Position numbers and translations under genes: made by a program. Shown here in pieces: positions 1 through 7,745 of a DNA stretch of 64,000 nt. Under the pieces are notes generated by a model, which was not told the origin of the DNA, searched no databases, and saw only the letters and a program-made list of their open reading frames with translations. The stretch comes from Egicoccus halophilus (lineage in GTDB: Bacteria > Actinomycetota > Nitriliruptoria > Nitriliruptorales > Nitriliruptoraceae): the NCBI RefSeq assembly GCF_004300825.1, contig NZ_CP036250.1:2281001-2345000 (forward strand), in the 5' to 3' direction. Position 1 is the stretch's first letter; every line of letters starts with the position of its first letter.

Positions 1-716
1 ACGCACGCGTCGAGCAGTTGGGCGACCGACGGGGTCATGGTGCCGAAGCTGATGAGGTCGTCGACACCGAACGGGTCACGCGAGAACTTGCGGATGGTCA
101 GCGAGGGTCCGTCGACCGCCAGCGGCGGCACGACCGCGTTGACGCGGGAGCCGTCGAGCAGACGGGCGTCCACCATCGGCGAGGACTCGTCGATGCGTCG
201 CCCGACCTGCGAGACGATCCGCTCGATCACCCGGCGCAGATGTTCGTCGGAGACGAAGCGGGACGCGGTGCGCTCGAGCTTGCCGCCACGCTCGACGTAG
301 ATCGCGTCGTCGCCGTTGACCATGATCTCGGTCACGGCGTCGTCGTCGAGGAACTTCTGCAGCGGCCCGTAGCCGAGGATGTCGTCGCTGATGTCCGCCG
401 CGAGCCGGTGGCGCTCGGCGGGCGTCAACGGGATGCGCTCGCCGTCGACGACCTCGGCGAGCTCGGTGCGCACCGACGCCCGCAGCTCGTCCTCGCTCAG
501 CGACGAGTCGTACAGCCGGGCGCCGAGACGGGCGAACAGCTGCACCTGGGCGCGCTGCTTGATCTGCGCGAGCGGGTCGACGACCTCGGTGACGACGGTC
601 CTGGGCAGAGCCGGCGGCGGTGGCACCGCCGGCCGCGCGACCGCCGCGACCGTGGGCGGCGTTTCGGGCGCCGACGCGTGGTCGTCGAGTGCCTTCAGTC
701 GCTGTCCGAGCTTCAT
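1..716 (-). CDS. cpaF: CpaF/TadA pilus-assembly ATPase (partial, cut by window edge)
   Basis: This is the ATPase that powers Tad/Flp pilus assembly at the cytoplasmic face of the membrane (type II/IV secretion ATPase family). Only the first 238 codons lie in the window, and the gene runs off the left edge before Walker A. Visible are a proline-rich head (about residues 20-40) and the family N-terminal domain with FLDDDAVTEIMVNGDD, IYVERGGKLE, RLLDGSRVNAVVPPLA and SLTIRKFS. The ATG at 716 overlaps the cpaE stop as ATGA (713-716), so the two genes are probably translationally coupled. TadB/TadC platform genes would be expected further left, outside the window. The family call is firm; activity cannot be judged because the catalytic half is missing. 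Confidence 0.93.
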   Translation of the reverse strand, partial: MKLGQRLKALDDHASAPETPPTVAAVARPAVPPPPALPRTVVTEVVDPLAQIKQRAQVQLFARLGARLYDSSLSEDELRASVRTELAEVVDGERIPLTPAERHRLAADISDDILGYGPLQKFLDDDAVTEIMVNGDDAIYVERGGKLERTASRFVSDEHLRRVIERIVSQVGRRIDESSPMVDARLLDGSRVNAVVPPLAVDGPSLTIRKFSRDPFGVDDLISFGTMTPSVAQLLDAC

Positions 717-1912
717 CGGAACATCCTCCGTCGACGGCTGGGCTGAGCGTCGGCGACCGCCGTGTCGGCGGTGAACCGGTGGACCAGAGCCCCGAACTGC
801 TTGGCCACCGGCGAGCGCGGCTCGGACTCGACGACCGGGGAGCCCTGGTTCACCGACAGCGGCACGAGGCGGGACGAGGGCACGGCGACATCGACCGGGA
901 GACCGACGGTGGCCTCGACGTCCTTGATGTCGAGGCCGACCTTGGCATCGGCCCGGTTGATGACCAGGTGCCGTCGCTGGTGGGTCATGCCGAGCTGTTC
1001 CAGCGCGTCGATCTCCTTGCGCAGGCTGCGGACGCTCGGGACGTCCATGGCGCACACGAACACCAGGTCCGTGGAGATCTCGATGACGGACAGCGCGTGC
1101 TCGGTGATACCGGCACACGTGTCGACGACCACGTAGGGGAACTCGGACGCCAGCGTCTGCACCATGGCGCGAGCCCGTTCGGCGGTCACCTCTTCCCCCT
1201 CGGCAGGCGACTCGGGGCCACAGAGGCACCACAGGTCGCGCACGTGCGGGGTGAGGAACGACTTCAGTGCCAGCGCGTCGTCGCCGACCGGGGACCGGGC
1301 GGCGTCCACCAGCGAGTGCTGGGGCGTCAGCCGCAACGCCGTGGCGACGTCACCGAACTGCAGGTCGAGATCGACGATGGCCGTCGAGTCCGGCGCCTCC
1401 AGTGCGAGGCCGAGGGCGAGGTTGGTCGACACGGTCGTCTTGCCCGAGCCGCCCTTGGGCGACAGGACGGTGATGATGCGCCCGCCCGTGGCCTCCTCCT
1501 CGACACCGACGAGGTTGCGGCGTCGCCGTTCGGCCACCTCTAGGGCGCGCTCGAACGCGCCCCGCACGTCGGCGTCCAGTGCGTCGGGCGCGAGGACGTC
1601 GCGGATGCCGGAACGCAGCGCCTGTTCCCACAGTTCGGTGCTCGGCTCGCTGACGAGGAGCACGCTGATCTCGGGTCGTTCGAGCTCGAGCTGGCGGGCG
1701 GCCGCGAGTGCGTCGTCCACCGACAGGCCCGGCCCGAGCGCGACGACGTCGGGCCGGTCGTCGGCGAGTTGGTGCAGGAGCGAGCCGTCGACGGACGTCG
1801 CGTCGGCGTCCCAGCGGCGCAGATCACCGTTGAGCGTGCCGTCGAACGCCTGCCGCAGCCGCTGTTCGTAGCCCGGGTGGGGGGTGGCAAGGAAGATCCG
1901 CAGGTCAGTCAT
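713..1912 (-). CDS. cpaE: CpaE/TadZ-like pilus localisation ATPase
   Basis: This 399-residue protein has a receiver-like N-terminal domain (about 1-120) without a convincing phospho-acceptor pocket, then a MinD/ParA-type P-loop ATPase. The deviant Walker A KGGSGKTT lies near residues 153-160 and is preceded by ITVLSP. In Tad systems CpaE/TadZ places the pilus machine in the cell. It sits between cpaB and cpaF with short overlaps on both sides (8 nt with cpaB, ATGA with cpaF). ATG start at 1912. The C-terminus is basic and ends RRRRMFR. The role is inferred from family and context. Confidence 0.9.
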   Translation of the reverse strand: MTDLRIFLATPHPGYEQRLRQAFDGTLNGDLRRWDADATSVDGSLLHQLADDRPDVVALGPGLSVDDALAAARQLELERPEISVLLVSEPSTELWEQALRSGIRDVLAPDALDADVRGAFERALEVAERRRRNLVGVEEEATGGRIITVLSPKGGSGKTTVSTNLALGLALEAPDSTAIVDLDLQFGDVATALRLTPQHSLVDAARSPVGDDALALKSFLTPHVRDLWCLCGPESPAEGEEVTAERARAMVQTLASEFPYVVVDTCAGITEHALSVIEISTDLVFVCAMDVPSVRSLRKEIDALEQLGMTHQRRHLVINRADAKVGLDIKDVEATVGLPVDVAVPSSRLVPLSVNQGSPVVESEPRSPVAKQFGALVHRFTADTAVADAQPSRRRRMFR

Positions 1913-2711
1913 CGAAGATGTTCCTCGGGGTGCGAAGTCGGCCGTCGTCCTCGGAGGCGCCCTCGGACTCGGCCGAGAGCCAGATGGTTCCGTGCTCGGC
2001 CGCGAAGACGACGCGTTCTGCCTGCGGCGTGGCGACGGCGAGTGTCACGAGCAGGTTGCCGGTCGGGGCGAGCTCCGGACCGCTGGACGCCGTCCCTGCC
2101 TCGTCGGTCTCGGCGGCCGGCATGGAGGGGAGCTGCTCGACCTGGACGTTGGTCACCAGCAGCTTGTGCAGGATCAGCTTGGTGGTCTCGGCCAGGTGCT
2201 GGCGCAGGTCGTCGGACGACTCCGAGGCGATCTGCTCGTCGCTCCGCTCGTCCTCGAGGGAGAACGAGGCGAAGAGCCCGACCGTGTCCCCCGGTGTGAG
2301 TCGTCCCCCGACCGCCCGCTGTGGCTCCAGGGAGATCGTCACCTGCTGCATCCCGTCGGGGACCTGGACCTCGCTCTGTTCGGCGAGGGCGGTCGGCGTC
2401 AGGAAGCGCGAGCGCACCAGCTGTTCGCCGGCGACGAGGTCGACCGCCGCCACTTGGCCCTCGACGTCGGTGAGCTCGTCGATGCTGCCGTCCGCACGGA
2501 CCTTCAGCGGGACCCGCTCGAGCGCGACGAGGTCGGCGAGGTCCTCGGCGGCGGTCGCCTGGACGACGTCCTCGCGCAGGACCAGGACCTCGACCAGTTC
2601 CTCACCGGCCAGCGCGCGGTCCTCGGCTCCCCGGACGTAGGCGACCAGCAGCGTGGTCCCCATGGTGGCGAGCAGGACGGCGGCCACCACGCCCAACACC
2701 TTGCGCAACAT
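1905..2711 (-). CDS. cpaB: CpaB/RcpC-like pilus assembly protein with SAF domain
   Basis: This 268-residue protein starts at ATG 2711, behind AGGAGA. One N-terminal membrane segment (about residues 5-27) anchors it. An SAF domain follows, with VLVLREDVVQATAAEDL and QVAAVDLVAGEQLVRSRFL, then the CpaB C-terminal domain. CpaB proteins form the periplasmic or cell-wall part of the Tad secretion channel. An in-frame extension reaching 3059 lies inside the next gene and was discarded because the ribosome site and hydrophobic start both fit 2711. The stop overlaps the cpaE start by 8 nt. Confidence 0.88.
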   Translation of the reverse strand: MLRKVLGVVAAVLLATMGTTLLVAYVRGAEDRALAGEELVEVLVLREDVVQATAAEDLADLVALERVPLKVRADGSIDELTDVEGQVAAVDLVAGEQLVRSRFLTPTALAEQSEVQVPDGMQQVTISLEPQRAVGGRLTPGDTVGLFASFSLEDERSDEQIASESSDDLRQHLAETTKLILHKLLVTNVQVEQLPSMPAAETDEAGTASSGPELAPTGNLLVTLAVATPQAERVVFAAEHGTIWLSAESEGASEDDGRLRTPRNIFDD

Positions 2712-2722
2712 CGATGGTTCTC

Positions 2723-3754
2723 CTAGTTGGTGAGCGAGATGACGGTGGCCCCGTAGCTGGGCACACTCGGCCCGGCGACGACGCCGTCGAGCGAGACGAA
2801 GTTCGTGAAGTAGCCGCGGAGACACGTGGCGGATCCCGGACAACTCCCGGACCAACTGACGACGCGTCCATGGGCGGGATTGCTCGGTGAGGGACCACCG
2901 TTGACGCTGTAGCCGAGGAGCCGGAAGGCGCCGAAACCGACGATCTGGTAGCTGCCGGTCGAGCCCTGGTTCTTGTACTCGCCGAAGATGGGTACGAGCA
3001 CCGTCTGGTTCGTCGTCACGATGTTGTGGAGCATCGCGTAGAGCTGGTTGACGCCACACGGACTGCTGCCGCCGATGTCCGGCGTGTTGCCGTTCGCGCC
3101 GGGCATCCAGTTGCCAACGTCCATGGTGGCCTGGCAGTTGCCGTCCGCACTGAGGAACCCGAAGCCTCCTGGCGGCGGATCACCGGCGCCGGGGTTGCTG
3201 CAGTCGATACCCGGCGTGACGTGCCCCGGTGGCACACCGATGCGCAGGATCTGGTCTGGGGGGCCGGAGGGCAGCACCGTGCCGTTGCTGGTCATGGTGT
3301 TCCAGGCATGCCCGCAGATGGCGAGCGGGATCGTGGTCCCACTGCCGATGTTCCCCCAGGTCACGCGTGCCGTCGCCGACGTGGCGTACCCATTGACACC
3401 GAGGACGCCGGCGAAGATCGACGGCAGCTGACCGGCGGCTGCCAGCGAGCCGGTTCGGGCGGTGACCTGGACGCTCGAGGACGTCGTCACGAAGTCCGAC
3501 GGACCGACGAAGGCGCCGCGCGGGTTGTTGTCGTTGGCGTACTGGCGGGCGGTCGCGTAGGCGGTGCCTCCGCTGCCGCTGGCGAGGTCCCGGGCCGCGG
3601 CGAGCGCGGCGGCGTCGGCGCCGTTCTGCAGTTGTCGGCGCTCCCAGTACAGGTTGCCCACGTCGAGCACGAGGGCGAGCATGCCGACGAGGACCACCAG
3701 GACGACGGCGGTCACGACGGCGATGGCGCCGTCCTCTTCCTTCAGCCGTTGCAT
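2723..3754 (-). CDS. TadG-like pilus/secretion-associated membrane protein
   Basis: This 343-residue protein begins at ATG 3754 with a short charged head (MQRLKEEDGA), one transmembrane helix, and the TadE/TadG hallmark region ending DVGNLYWERRQLQNGADAAA. The remainder is a predicted extracytoplasmic domain rich in Gly, Ser and Asn, with cysteines that could form disulfides. TadG-like proteins are pseudopilin-related parts of Tad systems. Its start overlaps the end of the TadE-like gene by 13 nt, and cpaB follows 11 nt after its stop. The operon position supports the call; the exact role of the long C-terminal part is unknown. Confidence 0.82.
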   Translation of the reverse strand: MQRLKEEDGAIAVVTAVVLVVLVGMLALVLDVGNLYWERRQLQNGADAAALAAARDLASGSGGTAYATARQYANDNNPRGAFVGPSDFVTTSSSVQVTARTGSLAAAGQLPSIFAGVLGVNGYATSATARVTWGNIGSGTTIPLAICGHAWNTMTSNGTVLPSGPPDQILRIGVPPGHVTPGIDCSNPGAGDPPPGGFGFLSADGNCQATMDVGNWMPGANGNTPDIGGSSPCGVNQLYAMLHNIVTTNQTVLVPIFGEYKNQGSTGSYQIVGFGAFRLLGYSVNGGPSPSNPAHGRVVSWSGSCPGSATCLRGYFTNFVSLDGVVAGPSVPSYGATVISLTN

Positions 3755-4110
3755 CGCATCACCGCATCGCCGGTGACCGTCCGGGAGCCCGGGAGGATCA
3801 CGAAGGTGTAGGTGGACTGCAGCCGCACGCGGGCGCGACCGGCCGCGTTCGGGCACGCCGTCACGGTCGGGAAGGTCGGCGCCGACGTCGCGGGCGCGTT
3901 GAAGGCCGTGGTTGCGACGGTGACGGGGTTGCCGCTGCTGAGCGCGGCGGCCCGGACGCCCTCACGGGCGGCGTGCGTCGCGGTGATCTGCGCGTTGAAC
4001 GCGAAACCGAAGTCGACGATGCCGCCGATGATCAGGATCAGCACCGGCAGCAAGACGGCGAACTCGACCGCCGAGGAACCGCGTTCGCTACGGAACCGTC
4101 GCCCCTTCAC
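3742..4110 (-). CDS. tadE: TadE-like pseudopilin
   Basis: This 122-residue protein has the TadE pattern: a basic head, then ERGSSAVEFAVLLPVLILI with the conserved Glu at +5 of a possible prepilin cleavage site, and a helix containing GIVDFGFAFNAQ and THAAREGVRAAAL. TadE pseudopilins are thought to be processed by the TadV/CpaA prepilin peptidase and to help assemble the pilus. The start codon overlaps the stop of the minor pilin by four bases (4107-4110), and its end overlaps the TadG-like start. This tight packing indicates one operon. Confidence 0.87.
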   Translation of the reverse strand: MKGRRFRSERGSSAVEFAVLLPVLILIIGGIVDFGFAFNAQITATHAAREGVRAAALSSGNPVTVATTAFNAPATSAPTFPTVTACPNAAGRARVRLQSTYTFVILPGSRTVTGDAVMRCNG

Positions 4111-4256
4111 GGGAACATCGCCTGGACGACGGTGTAGAGCGCCGTTGTCCGCCCGCCGAACTGGCCGACAGCCAGGGCGGCGACGGCCGCGATCCCAGCA
4201 AGCAGCAGGCCGTACTCCGCCATCTGTGCTCCCGACTCGTCCTCGATGCGCCTCAT
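4107..4256 (-). CDS. flp: Second Flp-family pilin (49 aa)
   Basis: This very small Flp-type pilin starts at ATG 4256 behind GAGGGG. A leader MRRIEDESG is followed by the processing region AQMAEYGLLLAGIAAV. Glu and Tyr at +5/+6 after the Gly match the Flp motif G/xxxxEY. One hydrophobic helix makes up most of the mature protein. It is the second of two pilin genes in the operon and is separated from the first by a strong hairpin (4287-4321). An in-frame extension to 4316 would run through that hairpin and is less likely. Confidence 0.85.
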   Translation of the reverse strand: MRRIEDESGAQMAEYGLLLAGIAAVAALAVGQFGGRTTALYTVVQAMFP

Positions 4257-4286
4257 CACGCGACCCCTCGTCCGTTTACCCCGAGA

Positions 4287-4321
4287 CACCGGTGGCGATG
4301 GCTGCGCCATCGCCACCGGTG
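4287..4321 (-). terminator. Perfect 16-bp hairpin between the two pilin genes
   Basis: The arms CACCGGTGGCGATGGC and GCCATCGCCACCGGTG are perfect complements around a 3-nt loop. The hairpin lies 13 nt past the stop of the first pilin gene and about 30 nt before the second. There is no T-rich tail on the minus strand, so it may be a partial terminator or an mRNA-stabilising stem that keeps pilin mRNA in excess over the assembly genes. Confidence 0.75.
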
Positions 4322-4334
4322 CTTCAGATCGATG

Positions 4335-4532
4335 TCAGGGGATGATGCCCTGGAACATCGTCGCAATCCGGCCACCGAGGGCAAGGGCGGCGCCACCGAC
4401 GACGACGGCGATGCCGACGACGAGCAGGCCGTACTCGACCATCGTCGCGCCCTCTTCGTCGTTGGTCATCTCCAGCATGCGGGAGAAGTCGCCGCGGAGG
4501 ATCTGGATGGTGAGCATCAGCTTGTCGAACAT
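4335..4532 (-). CDS. flp: Major Flp pilin (65 aa)
   Basis: This is probably the major pilus subunit and the first gene of the operon. ATG start at 4532 lies behind GGAGCAAGAC. The leader MFDKLMLTIQILRGDFSRML is unusually long for Flp. The segment DEEGATMVEYGLLVVG follows, with cleavage expected after Gly and the Glu/Tyr pair at +5/+6, then a hydrophobic helix. The pilus operon promoter should lie upstream between 4533 and about 4720, where a 6-bp dyad is found (4617-4637). Confidence 0.88.
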   Translation of the reverse strand: MFDKLMLTIQILRGDFSRMLEMTNDEEGATMVEYGLLVVGIAVVVGGAALALGGRIATMFQGIIP

Positions 4533-4616
4533 GTCTTGCTCCGTTCCCGGTCGTGGCGTCTGCCCCTTGCGGACGCCGTCTGACAGGAGGGAGCATGCGG
4601 GTTCGGGCCATCCGCC

Positions 4617-4637
4617 TTCATCGCCAAATCTGATGAA
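4617..4637. promoter_or_regulatory. Dyad TTCATC-N9-GATGAA upstream of the pilin operon
   Basis: A 6-bp perfect inverted repeat lies about 85-105 nt upstream of the pilin start. A closely similar sequence (TTCATC then CAAAT then GGATG) occurs in the control region of the adjacent response regulator. It is a candidate operator; no binding evidence exists here. Confidence 0.45.
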
Positions 4638-4725
4638 AGCGCGCCAGTCCTCCGGCCCTCGCCGAGCAGCAGCGGTCGAGGACTGCCAGGAGGCACCGTC
4701 GCCGGTTCTCCGTGACGCGGGTTCG

Positions 4726-5403
4726 TTAGGGCCGCCAGCCCTGGCGTCGGGCCAATGCCACGGCCGCGAGCTGCGAGTTGACGCCGAGCTTCTGCAGGAC
4801 GGCGCGGACCTGGGAGCGGACGGTGGCGACCGACACGAACGACGTGGTGGCGATCTGCTCGACGGCGACCCCGTCCATGAGCGCCGCGAGTACCTCGCGC
4901 TCCCGCGGCGTCAGGTCCTGGAACGGCAACAGGCGGTCCCGGTCGGCGTCCCGGGCCCGTCGCAACCGCACGAGGTGCTCGACCCGCTCGTCGGAGGTGA
5001 GCAGCGTGCCGTTGGCCACGACCCGGCCGACGGCCGCGACCAGGCTCGTGAACGGCTCGGACTTGGCGACGATGCCGACGGCGCCGGCCTCGACACACTC
5101 GGCGAGGCGGATCGGGTCGCGCACTCCGGTCAACATCACGACCGCCGCCCCGCCCGCCCGGATCGGCTCGATCAGCGGCAGGCTGCTGCCGATGTCGCCA
5201 CCGAGGTCGAGGTCCAGTAGCACCGCTTGCGGGCGGTGCTCGTCGACGCACGTCAGCACCGCGTCCTCTCGCAGTTCGTCGCAGATCACCGGCCGCAGTC
5301 CGTCCGCGCGTAGGGCGTAGCCCAGGCTCTGTGCCAACAGGCCGTGGTCGTCCACGATCACGACGACCGGTCCGCTGCCCTCGTCCCCTGCTGCGCCCGC
5401 CAC
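4726..5403 (-). CDS. NarL/LuxR-family response regulator
   Basis: This 225-residue two-component regulator has an N-terminal receiver with the acidic pair in VVIVDDHGLLAQSL (about residues 13-26), phospho-acceptor Asp about 64 in AVLLDLDLGG, and the conserved Lys in VAKSEP. The C-terminal LuxR-type helix-turn-helix is LTPREREVLAALMDGVAVEQ and onward to QKLGVNSQ. GTG start at 5403 is chosen because AGGAAGG precedes it by about 8 nt and the receiver begins just after; the open frame continues to 6024 only as antisense to the next gene. It lies directly behind the pilus operon, reading the same way. No histidine kinase is in the window. Confidence 0.85.
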   Translation of the reverse strand: MAGAAGDEGSGPVVVIVDDHGLLAQSLGYALRADGLRPVICDELREDAVLTCVDEHRPQAVLLDLDLGGDIGSSLPLIEPIRAGGAAVVMLTGVRDPIRLAECVEAGAVGIVAKSEPFTSLVAAVGRVVANGTLLTSDERVEHLVRLRRARDADRDRLLPFQDLTPREREVLAALMDGVAVEQIATTSFVSVATVRSQVRAVLQKLGVNSQLAAVALARRQGWRP

Positions 5404-5475
5404 CCGGCACGCCTTCCTGTCACCGCGGACGCCGTCCCGCGGGCGTCCGCCCTCGTGGTCACGGGCCGCCACCGG

Positions 5476-5521
5476 TAGGGTCCGACCGCGCTTCATCCAA
5501 ATGGAGGATGCGCCCACCCTA
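5476..5521. promoter_or_regulatory. Face-to-face TAGGGT boxes flanking a dyad
   Basis: A plus-strand TAGGGT (5476-5481) points right and a minus-strand TAGGGT (5516-5521, ACCCTA on plus) points left. Between them is TTCATCCAAATGGAGGATG (5492-5510). Both predicted transcription starts fall inside the dyad, so one bound protein could control the response regulator and the divergent gene together. Confidence 0.4.
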
Positions 5522-5992
5522 GGCCCGTGGTGGAATGCCTGCATGACCTGTGACCCGCGCGCGGACGACGCCGCGTACCGCGACGCGCCGGAGACACCGG
5601 CTCCCCGTCGCTGTCCGCAGGAGGAGCGGAACGACGATTCCCCGGCGGAGGTGCTCGTCCAGCTCGAGCCCCGGGTTCTCGCCGACACCCTCGGCCTGGT
5701 GCTGCGCGGATCCGGTCTCCGCGTCACGGTGAGCGTCGAGCCGGCGGAGACGGACGGTTCCGAGAGCGCGGCCACGCCCTTCCGGCTCGCGGTCGTCTCG
5801 GACGGTCGTGTCCCGCGGCTGCCGGCCGAGCACACGATCGTGCTCGACGAGGCCGGCACGCCCGTGTCGGTCGACGGCCGGACGCCGGCGTCCTCGGCGG
5901 CGACGCCGTTGGAGGACCTGCTCGCGCTGGTCGAACGCGTCCTCGCGGACGACGGACCGCCGCTCACGCCCGCTGACCGCACGACGCCCTGA
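5501..5992 (+). CDS. Degenerate receiver-like protein next to response regulator
   Basis: This short protein (163 aa from 5501, 149 aa from the second ATG at 5543) has no clear database-style signature. The segment VLVQLEPRVLADTLGLVLRG aligns by eye with the receiver start of the neighbouring regulator (VVIVDDHGLLAQSLGYALRA), and the spacing to LAVVSDGRVPRLPAEH and to [19 protein letters not shown] resembles a receiver fold. The acidic pair and phospho-acceptor Asp are missing, so it cannot be a normal phospho-receiver. It is transcribed divergently from the regulator across a shared control region. It may be a decoy or partner receiver. Start choice is uncertain. Confidence 0.5.
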   Translation: MEDAPTLGPWWNACMTCDPRADDAAYRDAPETPAPRRCPQEERNDDSPAEVLVQLEPRVLADTLGLVLRGSGLRVTVSVEPAETDGSESAATPFRLAVVSDGRVPRLPAEHTIVLDEAGTPVSVDGRTPASSAATPLEDLLALVERVLADDGPPLTPADRTTP

Positions 5993-5995
5993 CCC

Positions 5996-6490
5996 TCAGG
6001 CATCCGTGGGGAGCGCGAGTTCACGGCCGTCGGGGGCCTTGAGTTCGAGGTTGTCGAAGCTGGCGAACAGGTCCAGCTCGAGGTCGTCGCCGCGGACCGC
6101 GATCGTCAGGGTGTGGCGGGTGCCGTCGCCGGTGGTGGCGCGACCCTCGAGGCTGAACCTTGGCCCCCACTCCCCCGGCCCGGGCTCGGGACGACCGAAC
6201 AGCGGCGAGTCCACCCGCAACCCGCCCAGCGCCGCGGCCACGTCGACCAGCTGGCCCTCGTCGAAGGTGTGCAGCTGCCGACGCCCGTCGTCGGCCGTCG
6301 AGCGCAGCGACGCCAGCACCGTCGACACCGGGTGCACCAGCAGCTGCACCCGCCGGTCGTCCACCTCGCCCCACGGGTAGCGGTCCGCGTCCAGCTCCAG
6401 CGTGGCGGCCAGCACCCGGTAGCGGGTGTCGAGCTCCAACCCCCACAACCGCGCGCCGACGAGCGCGTCCTCGAGCGCCTGTACCGACAC
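5996..6490 (-). CDS. Hypothetical protein, about 164 aa
   Basis: No family was recognised. GTG start at 6490 is favoured by GGGAGG 7 nt upstream; the frame stays open further but without a ribosome site. The protein is acidic and looks beta-rich, with ARLWGLELDTRYRVLAATLE near the N-terminus and HTLTIAVRGDDLELDLFASF near the C-terminus. There is no signal peptide or membrane segment. It converges with the receiver-like gene (4-nt gap) and diverges from the OpuC operon. Confidence 0.6.
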   Translation of the reverse strand: MSVQALEDALVGARLWGLELDTRYRVLAATLELDADRYPWGEVDDRRVQLLVHPVSTVLASLRSTADDGRRQLHTFDEGQLVDVAAALGGLRVDSPLFGRPEPGPGEWGPRFSLEGRATTGDGTRHTLTIAVRGDDLELDLFASFDNLELKAPDGRELALPTDA

Positions 6491-6561
6491 GTGCGCGCCT
6501 CCCTCGACCCGGCGGACACCCGGCCGGGGCGACCGTAGCCTCGAACCACCCGCTGTTCGCC

Positions 6562-6567
6562 TAGGGT
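6562..6567 (+). promoter_or_regulatory. TAGGGT -10 box of the OpuC operon
   Basis: TAGGGT lies 29 nt before the GTG start of the ATPase gene. It matches the TAGNNT box seen before many genes in this window. No clear -35 element was identified. Confidence 0.4.
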
Positions 6568-6596
6568 CCACGCCCTCGAGTCCACGGGAGCACCGC

Positions 6597-7745
6597 GTGC
6601 CCTCCACCGTCCCGGCCCGCCCGTCGCCGGCCGCCGGCACGCCGCCGGACGCGATGATCGCGCTCGAGGGCCTCACCAAGCGCTTCCCCGGGAGCACCGC
6701 CCCGGCCGTCGACGGTCTCGACCTCGCCGTCCCCCGGGGCGAGCTGGTGGTGTTCGTCGGACCCTCGGGGTGCGGCAAGACCACCACGCTGAAGATGATC
6801 AACCGCATCATCGAGCCCAGCGCCGGGCGGGTCGTGCTCGACGGCACCGACGCGACCGAGCGTCCCGCCCACGAGCTGCGGCGCGACATCGGCTACGTCA
6901 TCCAGCAGATCGGGCTGTTCCCGCACAGGACGATCGCGCAGAACGTCGCGACCGTCCCGCGACTGCTCGGCTGGGACAAGGACCGCATCGCCGCCCGCAC
7001 CGACGAGCTGCTGTCGCTGATGGACCTCGACCCCGAGCTCGCCGGGCGCTACCCCATGGCGCTCTCGGGCGGCCAGCGCCAACGGGTCGGGGTCGCACGC
7101 GCGCTCGCGGCCGACCCGCCGGTGCTGCTGATGGACGAGCCCTACGGCGCGGTCGACCCGCTGGTGCGTGGCCGACTCCAGGACCAGCTGCTCACCCTGC
7201 AGCGCGAGCTCGGCAAGACGATCGTGTTCGTCACCCACGACATCGACGAGGCGATCAAGCTCGGGGACCGCATCGCGATCCTCAACGTCGGCGGCGTGCT
7301 CGAGCAGTACGCCACGCCGGCCGAGCTGCTCGGCGCGCCGGCCAACGACTTCGTGCGCTCCTTCCTCGGCGAGGAACGTGGCCTCAAGCGCCTGTCGTTG
7401 CTCACCACCGGCGACACCGACCTCGAGCGCGGCCCGGTCGTCGACGCGACGGCCAGCGCCGAGCAGGCCTTCCGGGTCGCCACCGCCGAAGGGGTCGACT
7501 GGGTCGGGGTGCTCGACGGGTCCCGCCTGCGCGGCTGGTTGTGGACCGCCGACCTCGATCCGGTCCGCGTTGTCGGGGACCACGACACCCACCCGTTCTG
7601 GGTCGTCATCGACCGCGACACCTCGCTGCGCGGCGCGGTCGACGCGATCGTGACCACCGCCAACCAGGTCGCCGTCGTCGTCGACGGCGAGGACTACCTC
7701 GGGATGCTGTTCCTGCGCGACGTCGTCCGACAGCTGGCCTCGTGA
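6597..7745 (+). CDS. opuCA: Osmoprotectant ABC transporter ATP-binding protein with CBS region
   Basis: This is the ATPase subunit of a glycine betaine/carnitine/choline-type importer. Walker A is GPSGCGKTT, the Q-loop region YVIQQIGLFPHRTIAQN is OpuCA/ProV-like, the signature is LSGGQRQR, Walker B is VLLMDEPYGAVDP and the switch is VTHD. After about residue 260 there is a CBS-type regulatory region (VDWVGVLDGSRLRGWLW and HPFWVVIDRDTSLRGAVDA), which in relatives senses ionic strength. GTG at 6597 gives 382 residues and has GGGAG upstream; ATG at 6654 is an alternative that begins right at the ABC domain. The stop overlaps the next start (GTGA). Confidence 0.93.
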   Translation: MPSTVPARPSPAAGTPPDAMIALEGLTKRFPGSTAPAVDGLDLAVPRGELVVFVGPSGCGKTTTLKMINRIIEPSAGRVVLDGTDATERPAHELRRDIGYVIQQIGLFPHRTIAQNVATVPRLLGWDKDRIAARTDELLSLMDLDPELAGRYPMALSGGQRQRVGVARALAADPPVLLMDEPYGAVDPLVRGRLQDQLLTLQRELGKTIVFVTHDIDEAIKLGDRIAILNVGGVLEQYATPAELLGAPANDFVRSFLGEERGLKRLSLLTTGDTDLERGPVVDATASAEQAFRVATAEGVDWVGVLDGSRLRGWLWTADLDPVRVVGDHDTHPFWVVIDRDTSLRGAVDAIVTTANQVAVVVDGEDYLGMLFLRDVVRQLAS

